Shown here: positions 24,093 to 34,666 of the stretch, in pieces
Position numbering within the stretch: position 1 is the stretch's first letter
Layout of the letters: each line of letters starts with the position of its first letter
Origin: Saxidomus purpurata
Taxonomy: Eukaryota; Mollusca; Bivalvia; Venerida; Veneridae
Assembly: GCA_022818135.1 (NCBI GenBank)
Contig: JAFMSR010000003.1
Span: 13,565,325-13,629,324, forward strand
Length of the DNA stretch: 64,000 nt
Direction of reading: 5' to 3'
Notes under the pieces: generated by a model
What the model saw: only the letters and a program-made list of their open reading frames with translations
Databases searched by the model: none
Told to the model about the DNA's origin: nothing
Program-made: the position numbers and the translations under genes

Positions 24093-25044
24093 ATCTCTTC
24101 ACCACAAATATGCTCTTGAATTTTTAATTCAAAAGTTCAATATTGTGTTGTGGTGACAATGTAAAACCCTTAGTGGTAACAAATTAGTCCGTATTAGTCC
24201 GTATTTTTTACGCTTTCGAAACAAAGACATGGCGCATCAGTTTCTTTTTATTGTTGTTTCCATTTTCAGATATTTGTCAAGTGGATTGAAAAAAGCAATT
24301 GAATTATTGAAATTTAAAAGAAAAATCAGTTACTTAAAATTACAGTATGGTAGAAATTTCAGAGTTGACTTTTCATGATTTCATGACCAGTAAAATGAAC
24401 AGGTTTTCGTTTTTATTTAAAGCTTCTTTTTTCTTATGTCGCACAGCAATGGGATAAAATGTTGCTATATGGTACCACCAACCGCAATTACTTGCCAACA
24501 TATTTGTAGTTGTGATGTATGTGTTATCAGAATGGTTGTATAAACAAGGATGTTTTGATTGTGATTATTTCATCTGCAAATAATATTGTTATCATTTGTT
24601 TAACCAAGATTGAGTGTGACAATAGTTCATACATGAAATTCACAGAATACTATTGATTTTACTGATTAAAAAACTTACTGATATGATAATTATAGAACCG
24701 TGTTCTCTTCACTCTAAAACAGGGTTGACCATTGTATTCAAGTCATTTCTTGATGAAAGAGTTGACAGAAAGCCTTTCTTATTTTTGCAATATCATTCAA
24801 AGGTAAAATACTCTGTTATGTTAGGAATGTTTTTGGTACAAATAAAGATCACTTCTGCTGGTTAGACATCTTTGTTGGTAAAATAAGAACATTGTCGATT
24901 CAACGTGGAATGCCATACCAAGTGCTCTCCCTTTAAAAAATCTCTCTTTAGAAGTATTGTCATTTAAAGGGAATTAACCGCAGTAACGTAAAGAAATAAC
25001 TTGGTTAGTGGTTGTTACAGCGGAACACATCGTGTAACTATAAC
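24093..25044. other. AT-rich intergenic stretch
   Basis: No supported gene. The frame at 24653-24865 has no domain or splice context. TTTAAAGGGA and its complement lie on either side of 24930-24970 as a short inverted repeat. Confidence 0.35.
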
Positions 25045-25048
25045 TTAA

Positions 25049-25957
25049 GGGGGGTCACCGCTGAAATTCAAAATAACAAGAAATTTTATTGACCTTGTTT
25101 TTTATGGAGACTAACATATTGCTACTTAATTTCTGGAAAAATAATGATGGGTCAATGACTTAACTTTTTCGCAATATTAATTTTTAGTGATACACTATCA
25201 GATAAGGTGCTTAATGCAAAATTAGCTAGAATTTTTGAATTGTAAACGTTTATGTATGTGGTGTATGTTTCAGAATGAGTATCAATTTTTAATCTCTTCT
25301 AATGTAGTATGTCATACTTAAAGATGAAAAATTAGAGATAGTGGTATTTCTATCATCACCTGAATAAATATTACGCCCCTTATTATTACCCCACCCACTT
25401 TACTAAAATTCATTTTTTCAATTTTTGATAAATGAATATTTCATGATAAAGGAATAACAAGGTTTTTCAGATATTTTGCCTACAGTTTGATTAAAACCTT
25501 TGTTTTAGAATGCAAAAATAAAAAATGGGGGTCAATGTGCATATAAGAAAGAAATTCATCAAAAACTGACAAAAAATGTGTTTTTTAGATTTCAACGAGC
25601 TTTGAGATATGACGGCATATGTCTGTAACAAGGAAATGTAAAAGGAACTAGTTATTGATTAATTTTTATATCCTAACATTTATTATTGTAATACAGTTTG
25701 AATCAAGTAAATATCTTAAACGGTTTTTGAGAAATGACTATTTTTGTACCCCTAACCCAATTTTGGCATCTGACACAAAATGTGAGGTCAAAGTATTTTT
25801 TCTCAAAAATGTTCCATTTTTTTACACTAAAATATTCCTATTGTGCCTAAGTTTACTACTACATAATTGTTTTTTCCAGTTAACTCCTCATTTTTGAACT
25901 ATAACAAATGTAAATATCCGGAAGTGCAAAAATCCAAAACCTCACCAGTGACCCCCC
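25049..25957. mobile_element. 909-bp TTAA-flanked non-autonomous DNA transposon
   Basis: The ends are GGGGGGTCACCGCTGA on the left and the inverted TCACCAGTGACCCCCC on the right. Each end is bordered by TTAA (25045-25048 and 25958-25961), the duplication typical of piggyBac-like insertions. The interior is AT-rich with no transposase frame, so it would depend on an enzyme made elsewhere. The terminal bases differ from the usual piggyBac CCYT-type start, so the superfamily is uncertain. Confidence 0.75.
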
Positions 25958-26032
25958 TTAAACACATCGAAAAACAGTTACTGGGCTGTATTGTTCAGTC
26001 AAGTCAGGGTCCGTAATGTACGAATCTCAGTT

Positions 26033-26885
26033 GGAACAATAAACGACATCCGTGTATTTAGTAAGATTAATACTTGGAACTATGCAAGTGCATGGCGTCT
26101 GAAAATAACTTACTATCCATTTCAAAAATGAGATTTCACATGATTTGAATTATTTTTAGATGTGTTTATCAAAAGGAGTTGATACGTGCTGGGGCAATCA
26201 GAAAAATACGTAACTGATAATTGTCGGCCAAATCTGTTACCGTGAAAATTTATCTTCTAAGTATTTAAAAAGAAAGCGCTTGTTGATACAAGAATGAACT
26301 GTTTAATAAATAGAGGTTATTTGTTTGTTTTGAGTTTATATGGAATATTTCTGATCGAGAAGTGTTACAATTGTAATATGTTCACGAGCGCAAAGCGCGA
26401 GCTAAAATGTTAAATTTGTATCACTTTGAGTTGAGATATATTCCATATTCTCTCAAAACAAACAAATTTCTTTTTATTTTATTTAACTATTTAAAAATCA
26501 CTAAATTATGTATATGCACCACTTAATAAAGTAGTTCCGGCAGACCTATATCACCCACACACACTGTGACTGATATGGTATCTATATCATCAGTCTATAT
26601 TTCACTGATATAACTCAGTATTTCAATAGTTAACATGAAATAAAGGTCTTTATCTCGTATGAAAGATTTTGTACTGTACATGTCTTAACAACCACCCACA
26701 ATTATCTATACATACTTCGTTAAATCATTACTTAAATGTTCTTTTGTAACGAGGGGGGAGGCTAACTTTGCTCAAAACATGTTAAAAACAATATAAATTT
26801 CAGACACAAATTGGTTTCAACATTACTGATAATCTTTTTAAGCGGAAGTTTCCATGTCACATGACCGTGTTGTGGTGAAAAAAAA
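26033..26885 (+). repeat. Dispersed duplication, copy 2 (occupied by a family A element)
   Basis: Matches 588-1010 from GAACAATAAACGACATCCG to the TCCATGTCACATGACC region in the same orientation, with substitutions and small indels. Removing the element at 26311-26637 and one AATAAA restores the continuity seen in copy 1 (GTTTAATAAAGGTCTTTAT). Confidence 0.7.
26311..26637 (+). mobile_element. Family A element, full-length-looking copy (327 bp)
   Basis: The ends are TAGAGGTTATTTGTTTG on the left and AGTTAACATG on the right, bordered by (A)AATAAA on both sides. Hairpin arms with GTTTTGAGTTTATATGGAATA and its complement enclose a centre with CACGAGCGCAAAGCGCGAGC. They are followed by a conserved tail with AGTAGTTCCGGCAGACC and an inner ATCTATATCATCA repeat shared with 13770-14010. 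Boundaries are set by comparison with the empty copy at 588-1010. It is non-coding. Confidence 0.8.
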
Positions 26886-26989
26886 ACTGTTAGAAAGCTC
26901 GGTTTTGTTTTGAGTCTTCATGATGTTCTTACATTAGATTAAGACAGCTTTTTATTTCGCAGTTGAAATATCTTTTGAGCTCGCCTGAG

Positions 26990-27960
26990 TCAACCAGTTG
27001 ATCTGTTATGATATCCGCCGTCACGCGTACGTCCACAGTTAGTTTGTTTACACTCTAGCATCCATATTATTGAAGCAATCCTAATCAGACTTGAACGTAC
27101 AATATTCATGGTCACAATATCTCGATTAAGTTTGATTACAGGATAGTTTTGACATGTAGTTCTCGAGTTATTACCCCCGATAAAGCAAAAATTGTCATTA
27201 AACCGATTAACATACCGGAAGCTATATTATTTGATCAATCAATACCAAAATTTATGTGGATAGAATGTGTAGGCCTGTTTTGTATACACATATTAAATGC
27301 AATACTTTAAAAAATCATCTTATCCAAAACTGTGACACATTGAGCTTAGTCAGTTGTGGAGCATTGCCTCACAGTCCTCTGCTAAGATTGTACAAATTAT
27401 GTTCCTAAATTCAAAATTCATCACGCTACGAAATTTTCTCGTAGACGGTCAAGAGCTTTGATATCTGGTATGCAGCATTCCTAACAGTTCTCCCATAACC
27501 ATTTTTATTGTGCACATAGGATCAAAACTTTTCAGAGTTATGGATTTCAGCACTTACCTGGGTTGGCCTTCGCCTTGACCTTTGACATTCTTTCTGGTGT
27601 TTGAAGCTATACAGTTTTGCAAATAAATGTCAATTTTTAACCTAGACGACTTTGATTATGTCCTTTTGACCTATTTTCTTGTTAGTGAAATATGGACCAT
27701 GTGTGCAGTTTTCTTAACGAGTTGCAATATGTTTCTTTCGCATCTATTTAGATAATAACATTGAAGTTGATGAGTTTTGCCTCCATTTTTGCAGTGAAGC
27801 TAAGGGACCATAATTATGCTTCATTTTGCAATGGATTTTCAATATCCGCCTTTTTATCATACCTAGATTTTCTCGATCTGATTGAGGGGATAAAACATCT
27901 CCTAAAACATTTTTTAATTTCGCTATAATGCTCTTTTTGTCTCGTGTCAGTTTTAGTTAT
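26990..27960 (+). repeat. Degenerate AGCTCACC-type and GGTCAAGG-type repeats
   Basis: GAGCTCGCCTGAGTCAACC with GTACGTCCACAGTTAGTTTG at about 26978-27055 is an eroded AGCTCACC-family start. At 27545-27760 the words TTGGCCTTCGCCTTGACC and GACCTATTTTCTTG resemble the GGTCAAGGTCAGCCA family in inverse orientation. Confidence 0.4.
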
Positions 27961-27966
27961 CTTTTT

Positions 27967-29043
27967 AGCTCACCTGAGCTGGCTCAGGGTGAGCTATTAG
28001 GATCGATGAATGTCCGTCGTCCGTCGTCCGTCCACATTTAGTTCGTTAACGCTCTAGTGGTCACATTTTTTCCTCAATTGTCACGAAACTTGGTCAGGAT
28101 GTTTGTCCCAGTAATTACTCGGACGAGTTCGAATATGGGTCATCTGGGGTCAAAAACTAGGTCACAGAGCCCAAAAATAGAAAAATCTTGTTAAGGCTCT
28201 AGAGGCTACTGTTTCAGTCCAAATATCCTGGCAATTTGTCAGAAAGGTTGTTTCTATGATTTCTAGCTCAAGTTTTAATATGGGTCACCTGGGGTCAAAA
28301 ACTAGGTCACACAGCCCAAATATGGAAAAACCTTGTTAACACTCTAGAGGTAACATTTTCAGCCCAAATATCCTGGAAATTTGTCAGAAAGGTTGTTAAG
28401 TTGATTTCTAGCCCAAGTTCGAATATGGGTCATCTGGGGTCAAAAACTAGGTCACAGCCCAAATATGGAAAAACCTTGTTAACACTCTAGATGTTACATT
28501 TTCAGCCCAGATATCCTTGAAATTTGTCAGAAAGTGCAGATCATGATCAGACAGCAAAATAATGAAAGTGCAGATCATGATCAGACAGCTAAATTATGAA
28601 AGTGCAGATCATGATCAGACAGCTAAATAATGCATAGCAAACAGTGCAGATCATGATCAGACAGCAAAAAATAAAAAGCTGACATTGCAGATCATGACCA
28701 GCCAACATACAATGAATAGCTTACATTGCAGATCATGATCAGACAGCAAAAAAATGAATAGCCAACAGTGCAGATCATGATCAGACAGCAAAATAATGAG
28801 GCCTAGAGCTTAGATATTCAGCATGTGGCAATAATTGACTCTCTACCAAGATTGTTCAAATCCTGACCTCAGGGTCAAAATTAACCCTGCCGGGGGGGGG
28901 GGGGTCTTTTGATTTTACATAGGCTTATTAAGAGGATATCATGAGCCAAAGGTAAAAATTGATCCTTTCTGCTATTAATAACCTTTTTATTTTTGCCAAT
29001 GGTAGACAGGTGAGCGATACAGGGCCATCATGGCCCTCTTGTT
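27967..29043 (+). mobile_element. AGCTCACC-family element with tandem core
   Basis: It starts AGCTCACCTGAGCTGGCTCAG, then GTCCGTCGTCCGTCGTCCGTC. Three to four monomers of about 145 bases follow, each with GGTCA-CTGGGGTCAAAAACTAGG and CTTGTTAACACTCTAGAGG. The minisatellite at 28526-28800 comes next, then a block with an eroded G14 run, and the end is CAGGTGAGCGATACAGGGCC plus ATCATGGCCCTCTTGTT. No protein is coded. Its architecture recalls non-autonomous bivalve elements that carry satellite arrays (pearl-type), but this class is an inference. Confidence 0.75.
28526..28800 (+). repeat. GCAGATCATGATCAGACAGC minisatellite, seven units
   Basis: Seven copies of GCAGATCATGATCAGACAGC (one changed to GATCATGACCAGCC) are separated by variable 14-25-base spacers rich in AAATAATGA or AATAGC. 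Unit length is about 34-45 bases. The core contains the palindrome GATCATGATC. A solitary copy lies at about 38954-38973. Confidence 0.85.
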
Positions 29044-31124
29044 AACAATACGTTAGATCAGGAACGTATTCTACGTTCCTGGTTAGATGTAAATTAAAGG
29101 CTGAATCTTGCTATTTACAAATGTACCATGTAAATATATGTTGAATGATTGCCATGTATTTTGATATTGTCGCTGATATTGTTTCCTATAATCAGAATTG
29201 AATGGTCATGTACTAACATTTTATTTGTTAGACACACACACATATATATATAATCTATATACAATTCGGAAATTTTAATTAAAAAAGACAATAATCTTTT
29301 CGATTTCCTCAAATCAAGAGAAACTTTTTTGTATGCCTGTAATGCGCATTCGCAAACGATTCAACAGGACATGAAAGTTTTCATATTCATATAATAAACC
29401 AGTTTACACTTAATAAAAAAACAGTTTCGCTTTCGAAAACTTAGAAGGTCGGGTCGTGATTTCCTACAAAGGCCTGGACCCCGTTTTACAAAAATTTAAC
29501 CGTCTGTTATGTTTTGATGGGAAAAAAATAATTCAAGGCAACAATAACAATAAATATCAGAGCAAAACATTACCTGTATAATAATTCACGCAGAATCGTT
29601 CAATCACTTCCAAAGTTTTATCGAATTTCTTCTTCTCTAATAGTGTTTGCGCCCGCCTCTTGCGCCGATAACGTGACAATGGTCATGTTGAAGGGGTCAT
29701 GTGATAGGTTGAGGTAGAAATACGGTTACAATGCGGTTAGCTCAAATATAGTCCCTAACAACAAATGATGCCATTTTCATCCATGTTTCAAAACCATTTT
29801 ATGTTGATAGATGTTTAGTTATTAACTGCGGGTTATCTTAATGACTTTTAGTTCTTTTTAATTTTAGATGAAGACGTATAAAAGCGAAAGTAAATGCGAG
29901 TACTATCAAAACATGTGTTGACCAGAACGTAACACCTTAATTGTTGCTTTTATTGCATTTACATGTAGATAGACCTTCGAAATAAAAGTAGTTTTGCAAA
30001 GACTGGAAGTCATAATAATAAGAAATAGCTATATTTAAGAAATTGCTATTTTTAAGTTCAAGTTAGGCCCGCACCAGGGAAATTGTGTAGAAAGGATTCG
30101 AGAAATATTATGTGCTTAAAATAATAAATCACTCGTACACATGCCATCTTGGTTGTTTAGGCATTTAGGCGACCTGAAACTTAGCAAGAATATTTGTATT
30201 TGATCGCTGCATTAAATATTAAAAAGAAATAATAAAAAACTACAAATGTGTCAATAGGACACGGATGCCCCCGCTTAGTCTTTTGAGTCAATTTTACAGT
30301 ACAAAGTTTAATTAAAATACAATCATGCACTTTGGCATTTGCATTTAAGGTGAGACTATTCTCTTGTACAAAACACATCGTCTGGTTATAATGTCAGAAT
30401 AACTCACCTTCAGCACTTTGTTCACAGGTGAGCTAAAATGTAATGAGCTTGGTTCAATTCAGTAAAGTTTATTTATGCGCTGCGACCTTGTCCTTTGCGG
30501 TTGGGACCGACATGTTTGTTGCAAATGTGATTGAAATTCAACCAACCGTCATAGTTGAGAGATCTTGAACTGAAACCACAAATTCGCTGGAATGTTGTTG
30601 TAATGAGCCATAATTCATGTAATAAACTGAAATCGAAAAAAATCCGTGCCACCTTTCAAAAGTTATTGATCGGAATTTTGCTGAAATTTAAGTCGAAAGG
30701 GGGCTATAACCCTTGTAAAATATCGTAAATCCGAAACCGATATCGAAGGTGACCTGTATTTCATGTTCATAAGCCAACATGTTAAATCTGAAAAAGAATC
30801 CATGCAGCTTTTCAAACTTTATTGATTAGAAAATAAAGTTTGCACGAATAGACGAGAACGGACATGGGTAACACTTTGTGCCATTCCGCCATTTTGTTAA
30901 AGTAACAAACTGCTATAATCACCACGATGGCATACTTTTCACATGTATGAGTATTCACTTATCAAAAATTGACGCCACAGTATCTTCAAAGTAAAGATTA
31001 CTGTCCTGTACTATCACAATCATAATCATTCTGTCCTGTACATCAACATTATTTAAAAAACACGCCCCACAGTAATTCATCTAATAAAGATTTAAATGAA
31101 TGAAATATCATTCCTATATTTCAG
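29044..31124. other. AT-rich intergenic stretch
   Basis: No supported gene. Frames at 29115-29312 and 30181-30378 have no domain. A short AGCTCACC-type scrap (AACTCACCTTCAGC...CAGGTGAGCTAAAA) lies at about 30402-30440. Confidence 0.35.
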
Positions 31125-31258
31125 AACTTCGGACCTAAGCGGAAACCAGGGTTGTGGTTGCATACGCGTAAAGCATGTCTTTAGACACCAAATGCTACGG
31201 CACATTCAATCAAACACAAACAAAACGTGCAACAGATGATCATCCAAACAGTGCACAG
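31125..31258 (+). CDS. Candidate internal/first coding exon
   Basis: The stretch is bounded by TTCCTATATTTCAG (acceptor, ending 31124) and CACAG|GTAAGTAAAG (strong donor at 31259). It contains an ATG at 31175 that opens 28 in-frame codons to the donor (phase 0), reading MSLDTKCYGTFNQ and on to HPNSAQ. Upstream bases would be 5' UTR. No domain is recognisable and no partner exon was identified. The gap that starts 615 bases downstream may hide one. Confidence 0.35.
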
Positions 31259-31872
31259 GTAAGTAAAGCAAAGGCTAATGAAAATAGTAAATCTTCAAAA
31301 ACTAAACTATGTCTTATGAACTACAGTATAGATCTACCCACTTTTCAGAAAAGCAATAGAAATTAATTAGGCCTATACTTGATATTTCAATGCTAAGGCG
31401 AGTTTTCGCAGGCAAAGACTCGTATCACCTACTCATATAAAATGGTTTGCTCTCGTAATCTCTCAATCGCTTCAAGCTCGTGTATGAGTATCTACCTGGC
31501 CCTCTTTAATACCCGATATCAAACCGTAAAACTACTTTTAGATGTCCGAGCATTACGAAACAGCTACTTGTACATGATAACAAACTTAATGTTTTATATA
31601 TATCTCGGTCACAATCAGTGAATTCAAGGAGATTGATTAGGTTACAATCTTACAGGTCTCTTTTCTAATGTTATTTTCGAAAAATAAGGTATATGTAATT
31701 TTGGCGATGCTTTCCAGTTTCCTTATTCAGTTATGGTGAAGTTTGCATTTCCTCCCAGTAATAAATTGACTATTAAGAGGCTCAAACAGAAACTAAGATT
31801 TATACCTTAGACTATATACTCGGTATTTACACAAAATAAACAGACACATTTTCATTAATTAAATGTAAATTA

Positions 31873-32372
31873 NNNNNNNNNNNNNNNNNNNNNNNNNNNN
31901 NNNNNNNNNNNNNNNNNNNNNNNNNNNNNNNNNNNNNNNNNNNNNNNNNNNNNNNNNNNNNNNNNNNNNNNNNNNNNNNNNNNNNNNNNNNNNNNNNNNN
32001 NNNNNNNNNNNNNNNNNNNNNNNNNNNNNNNNNNNNNNNNNNNNNNNNNNNNNNNNNNNNNNNNNNNNNNNNNNNNNNNNNNNNNNNNNNNNNNNNNNNN
32101 NNNNNNNNNNNNNNNNNNNNNNNNNNNNNNNNNNNNNNNNNNNNNNNNNNNNNNNNNNNNNNNNNNNNNNNNNNNNNNNNNNNNNNNNNNNNNNNNNNNN
32201 NNNNNNNNNNNNNNNNNNNNNNNNNNNNNNNNNNNNNNNNNNNNNNNNNNNNNNNNNNNNNNNNNNNNNNNNNNNNNNNNNNNNNNNNNNNNNNNNNNNN
32301 NNNNNNNNNNNNNNNNNNNNNNNNNNNNNNNNNNNNNNNNNNNNNNNNNNNNNNNNNNNNNNNNNNNNNNNN
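31873..32372. other. Assembly gap (500 N)
   Basis: Exactly 500 N, a conventional scaffold spacer, so the true distance is unknown. A minus-strand frame entering it from the right (32373-32466, containing LDSLKDKAGNPLTIDEVVVD) could be the edge of a coding or transposon sequence, but it is too short to name. Confidence 0.98.
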
Positions 32373-32483
32373 TATCAACAACTACTTCATCAATGGTAAG
32401 GGGATTCCCAGCTTTATCTTTGAGTGAGTCCAGAGGAATATTGTGCGGGCGTATGTTCCTGATCATCTACCGGTATTATGTTG

Positions 32484-33010
32484 TGCAATAACTCTCAGTT
32501 CTCAGTTGCATTTCTCGGGTTGTCCCGCCATAACTGTACGTTCTCTGGTGTGTTTCTCAGCTTTTCCTGCAATAACTATACGTTCTCAGTTGAGTTTCTC
32601 GGGTTATCCCACAAGAACTGTACGTTCTCTGGTGTGTTTCTCAGCTTTTCCTGCAATAACTATACGTTAGTTTATACTAATTTATTTAAGCTCGATTATG
32701 AAGAAAGCTTGTATTTTATCGAGTCACTCTCGAGTCCGCTTCCTGGATAAACCAGAACTGGTGTCATATGAGGAAGTACGGTCGTGACCCGAGTCTTTAA
32801 AGTGGAGCTGTGGTGTAGAGGTTAAGGTGTCGGCCGCTCATCCCGGAGGTTGCGGGTTCGAGCCCCACTCGGGTCACGACCGTACTTTACGTTTAGTTGT
32901 GTTTCTCGGGTTTTTCCCGCAATAACTGTACGTTCTCATATGTGTTTCTCGGGTTTTCCCGCAATAACTTCACGTTCTCAGTTGCGTTTCTCATGTCATC
33001 CCGCAGACTG
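32484..33010 (+). repeat. 42-bp minisatellite, partly dimeric, interrupted
   Basis: Units of 42 bases have the form GTTCTCAGTTG..TTTCTCGGGTT..TCCCGC..AACTGTAC. The first four units alternate between two subtypes (GGGTT..CCCGC/CCCAC and CAGCTTTTCCTGC), which gives an 84-base higher-order period. The array is split at about 32672-32889 by a tRNA-like insertion and resumes for three units. Because 42 is divisible by three, several frames stay open, which explains the spurious repeated-peptide frames here. Confidence 0.85.
32672..32889 (+). mobile_element. tRNA-like (SINE-type) insertion
   Basis: The insertion splits the 42-bp minisatellite, with similar TACGTTAGTT and TACGTTTAGTT words at its edges that may be a target duplication. 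An A box (TGGTGTAGAGGTTAAGGTG, about 32811) and a perfect B box (GGTTCGAGCCCC, about 32854) lie 31 bases apart, with CTCAT in the anticodon position as in Met-tRNA-derived SINEs. The tRNA-like part is enclosed by a perfect 20-base inverted repeat, AGTACGGTCGTGACCCGAGT and its complement (about 32775-32794 and 32866-32885). No poly-A or simple tail was seen. Confidence 0.65.
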
Positions 33011-33838
33011 TAGTTGTCTTGCTTCTGATGTTGGATAACTTTGTTATGTTTGTCAAGTTTAGGATGGAATTTAACTTAGATAATTTGTTATTTATTTGTT
33101 GAATAACTGGTTCAATTTCTCTTTGGAATATATGTGACAGAGCTGGTTTGCATTAGAGACGTCTCTAGAACTAAAAGAGATAACTCTTAAAAGATAAGAA
33201 ATATCTCTCAGCAGTTATTTGTGAGAGCAAAAATTACATAATAACTGATCCCTGAAGTTTCGTTTTGGTTCAGTTTATTTCTAACTCGAAATTGTTCGTC
33301 CAGGATCAGAGCATTACCAGGTTGGTCACATTGCCCAGTCGGGCTTCCCAGATTCGTCCTCTTAAAAGGTGAAAGCAGATGTGTTTGATATCACAGAAAT
33401 GGTATAATACGATATAGTCAAACAAATCACATACTATTATTGAAGATTGTATTCGATAAGCTGACGTAAAGCGTAAGTCAATGAATGCCTTGTTTTTTTC
33501 ACAGAAAGTTATGGTATCAATAATGACAACAGAATGTGAATATACTTATTTCACCAGAAAATACATAGCCAGAATTAATCTGTTACTCTGATTTTGATAA
33601 ACAAACAATATACAAAAAATGAATGGTATTATAATCAAAATTTTCCATATTAGACCAACTAGAATTTTATTACATGTACGTGTGAAGTACAATGGTTGAG
33701 AAGTTATGCTATACTACAATGTGCCAATAAATTAGTTTATAGTATAATTATTGAGATGGCACGGTTAGCATTTGATAGTCATTTGCGTGTATGGATTGTT
33801 TGTAGAATATATAGTTCTGGTCCATTTTTCTTACTTTC

Positions 33839-34310
33839 TTACATCACTGACAATCCTAATTTAATTATTCTTGTTTTCAGCTGTTCTTCCTTTCGGATTT
33901 TGTATGCCTCCTTTGCAAGCCTTCCCTTCATTTGTGTCGGCAAGTCAGTAAGTATTGATTTCTTTTTCCTCTAAGAACAGGAACCAAAGCTTTGGACAAC
34001 ACTGTCTTTCTATCTTCAAAAGACATGAACTTTACTATAATTGGCTTTGGCCCTTCTCCAAAATAGGGCATTCTGTGGCTATTACTAAACTTCATACTAA
34101 GCACACGTTGCTCTTCAATTTCAAGTTAATCTTTGAAGAAGGTTTCTTCAATGTTTGAAGAATTGTTTCCTCAATGTTTTCGACTTCCTTTTCAGGAAAC
34201 CCATAAAAAATGTGACTGGTTTTTCAAATTCTACAATTTCTACAGGCGCCGTTGAACTCTGCTTTGGCAGCATTGCTGCGTTTTCTTGTTCTACACTATC
34301 AAATGAACAA
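33839..34310 (-). pseudogene. LINE ORF1 (RRM-type) relic
   Basis: On the minus strand the frames read, in order, EFEKPVTFF..GFPEKEVENIEETIL, then EEQRVLSMKFSNSHRMPYFG with EGPKPIIVKFMSFEDRKTVL, then ILTDLPTQMKGRLAKEAYKI with RKEEQLKTRIIKLG before a TAA at 33841-33839. The HRMP..GEGPKPIIVKF..R..VL pattern is typical of L1-like ORF1 proteins, RNA-binding chaperones of LINE elements. At least two frameshifts separate the pieces, so it is dead. No reverse transcriptase is nearby. Confidence 0.65.
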
Positions 34311-34345
34311 TAGAAACATATGGAACGCCATGACCGTCTGATCAT

Positions 34346-34535
34346 GACTTGTTTGCTTATATGCGGTACATATTTCATTATATGCAGTAGATCTTTTATT
34401 ATATGCAGTAGATATTTAATTATATGTGGTAGATTGTTCATTATGTGTGGTACAAGTTACTTTATATACTGTACTTTCGTTGTTATATGTAGTACAACTC
34501 TTCTTATATGTGGTGGTACTGTCTTTATATGGCTT
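34346..34535 (+). repeat. 21-bp minisatellite
   Basis: About nine diverged units of the form ATTATATGCAGTAGATCTTTT (later TTATATGTGGTAC..) have a 21-22-base period. The seven-residue translated repeat in the plus frame (34320-34577, IICSR-type) is a by-product of the period being divisible by three. Confidence 0.75.
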
Positions 34536-34666
34536 TCCATAGAAACAGATGAAAAGGGATGTTATATACATGCATGATAATGATCATGCAGAAGTTCAAC
34601 TTTAATGCGAAAAGGGATTTTCAGTATTATTTATTAATAGTAATTGTTCATTGTTTTCATCTTGTT

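Noticed and set aside
23919..24156. Cys/Val-rich frames
   Set aside because: They are translations of the GT microsatellite.
25655..25897. 80-residue hydrophobic frame inside the TTAA element
   Set aside because: The composition follows the AT-rich sequence, and there is no transposase motif.
28526..28800. Regular repeats with variable spacers, superficially CRISPR-like
   Set aside because: The genome is animal, the spacers are short, AT-rich and similar to one another, and the array sits inside a mobile element.
31827..32466. Two minus-strand frames of about 190 residues through the gap
   Set aside because: Almost all of their length is N. Only about 31 real residues remain at the right edge, too few to name.
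32443..33038. Repeat-peptide frames in several phases
   Set aside because: They result from a 42-base tandem repeat whose length is divisible by three, and both phases look alike.
34320..34577. Membrane-like repeat frame (IICSR units)
   Set aside because: It is a by-product of the 21-base minisatellite.
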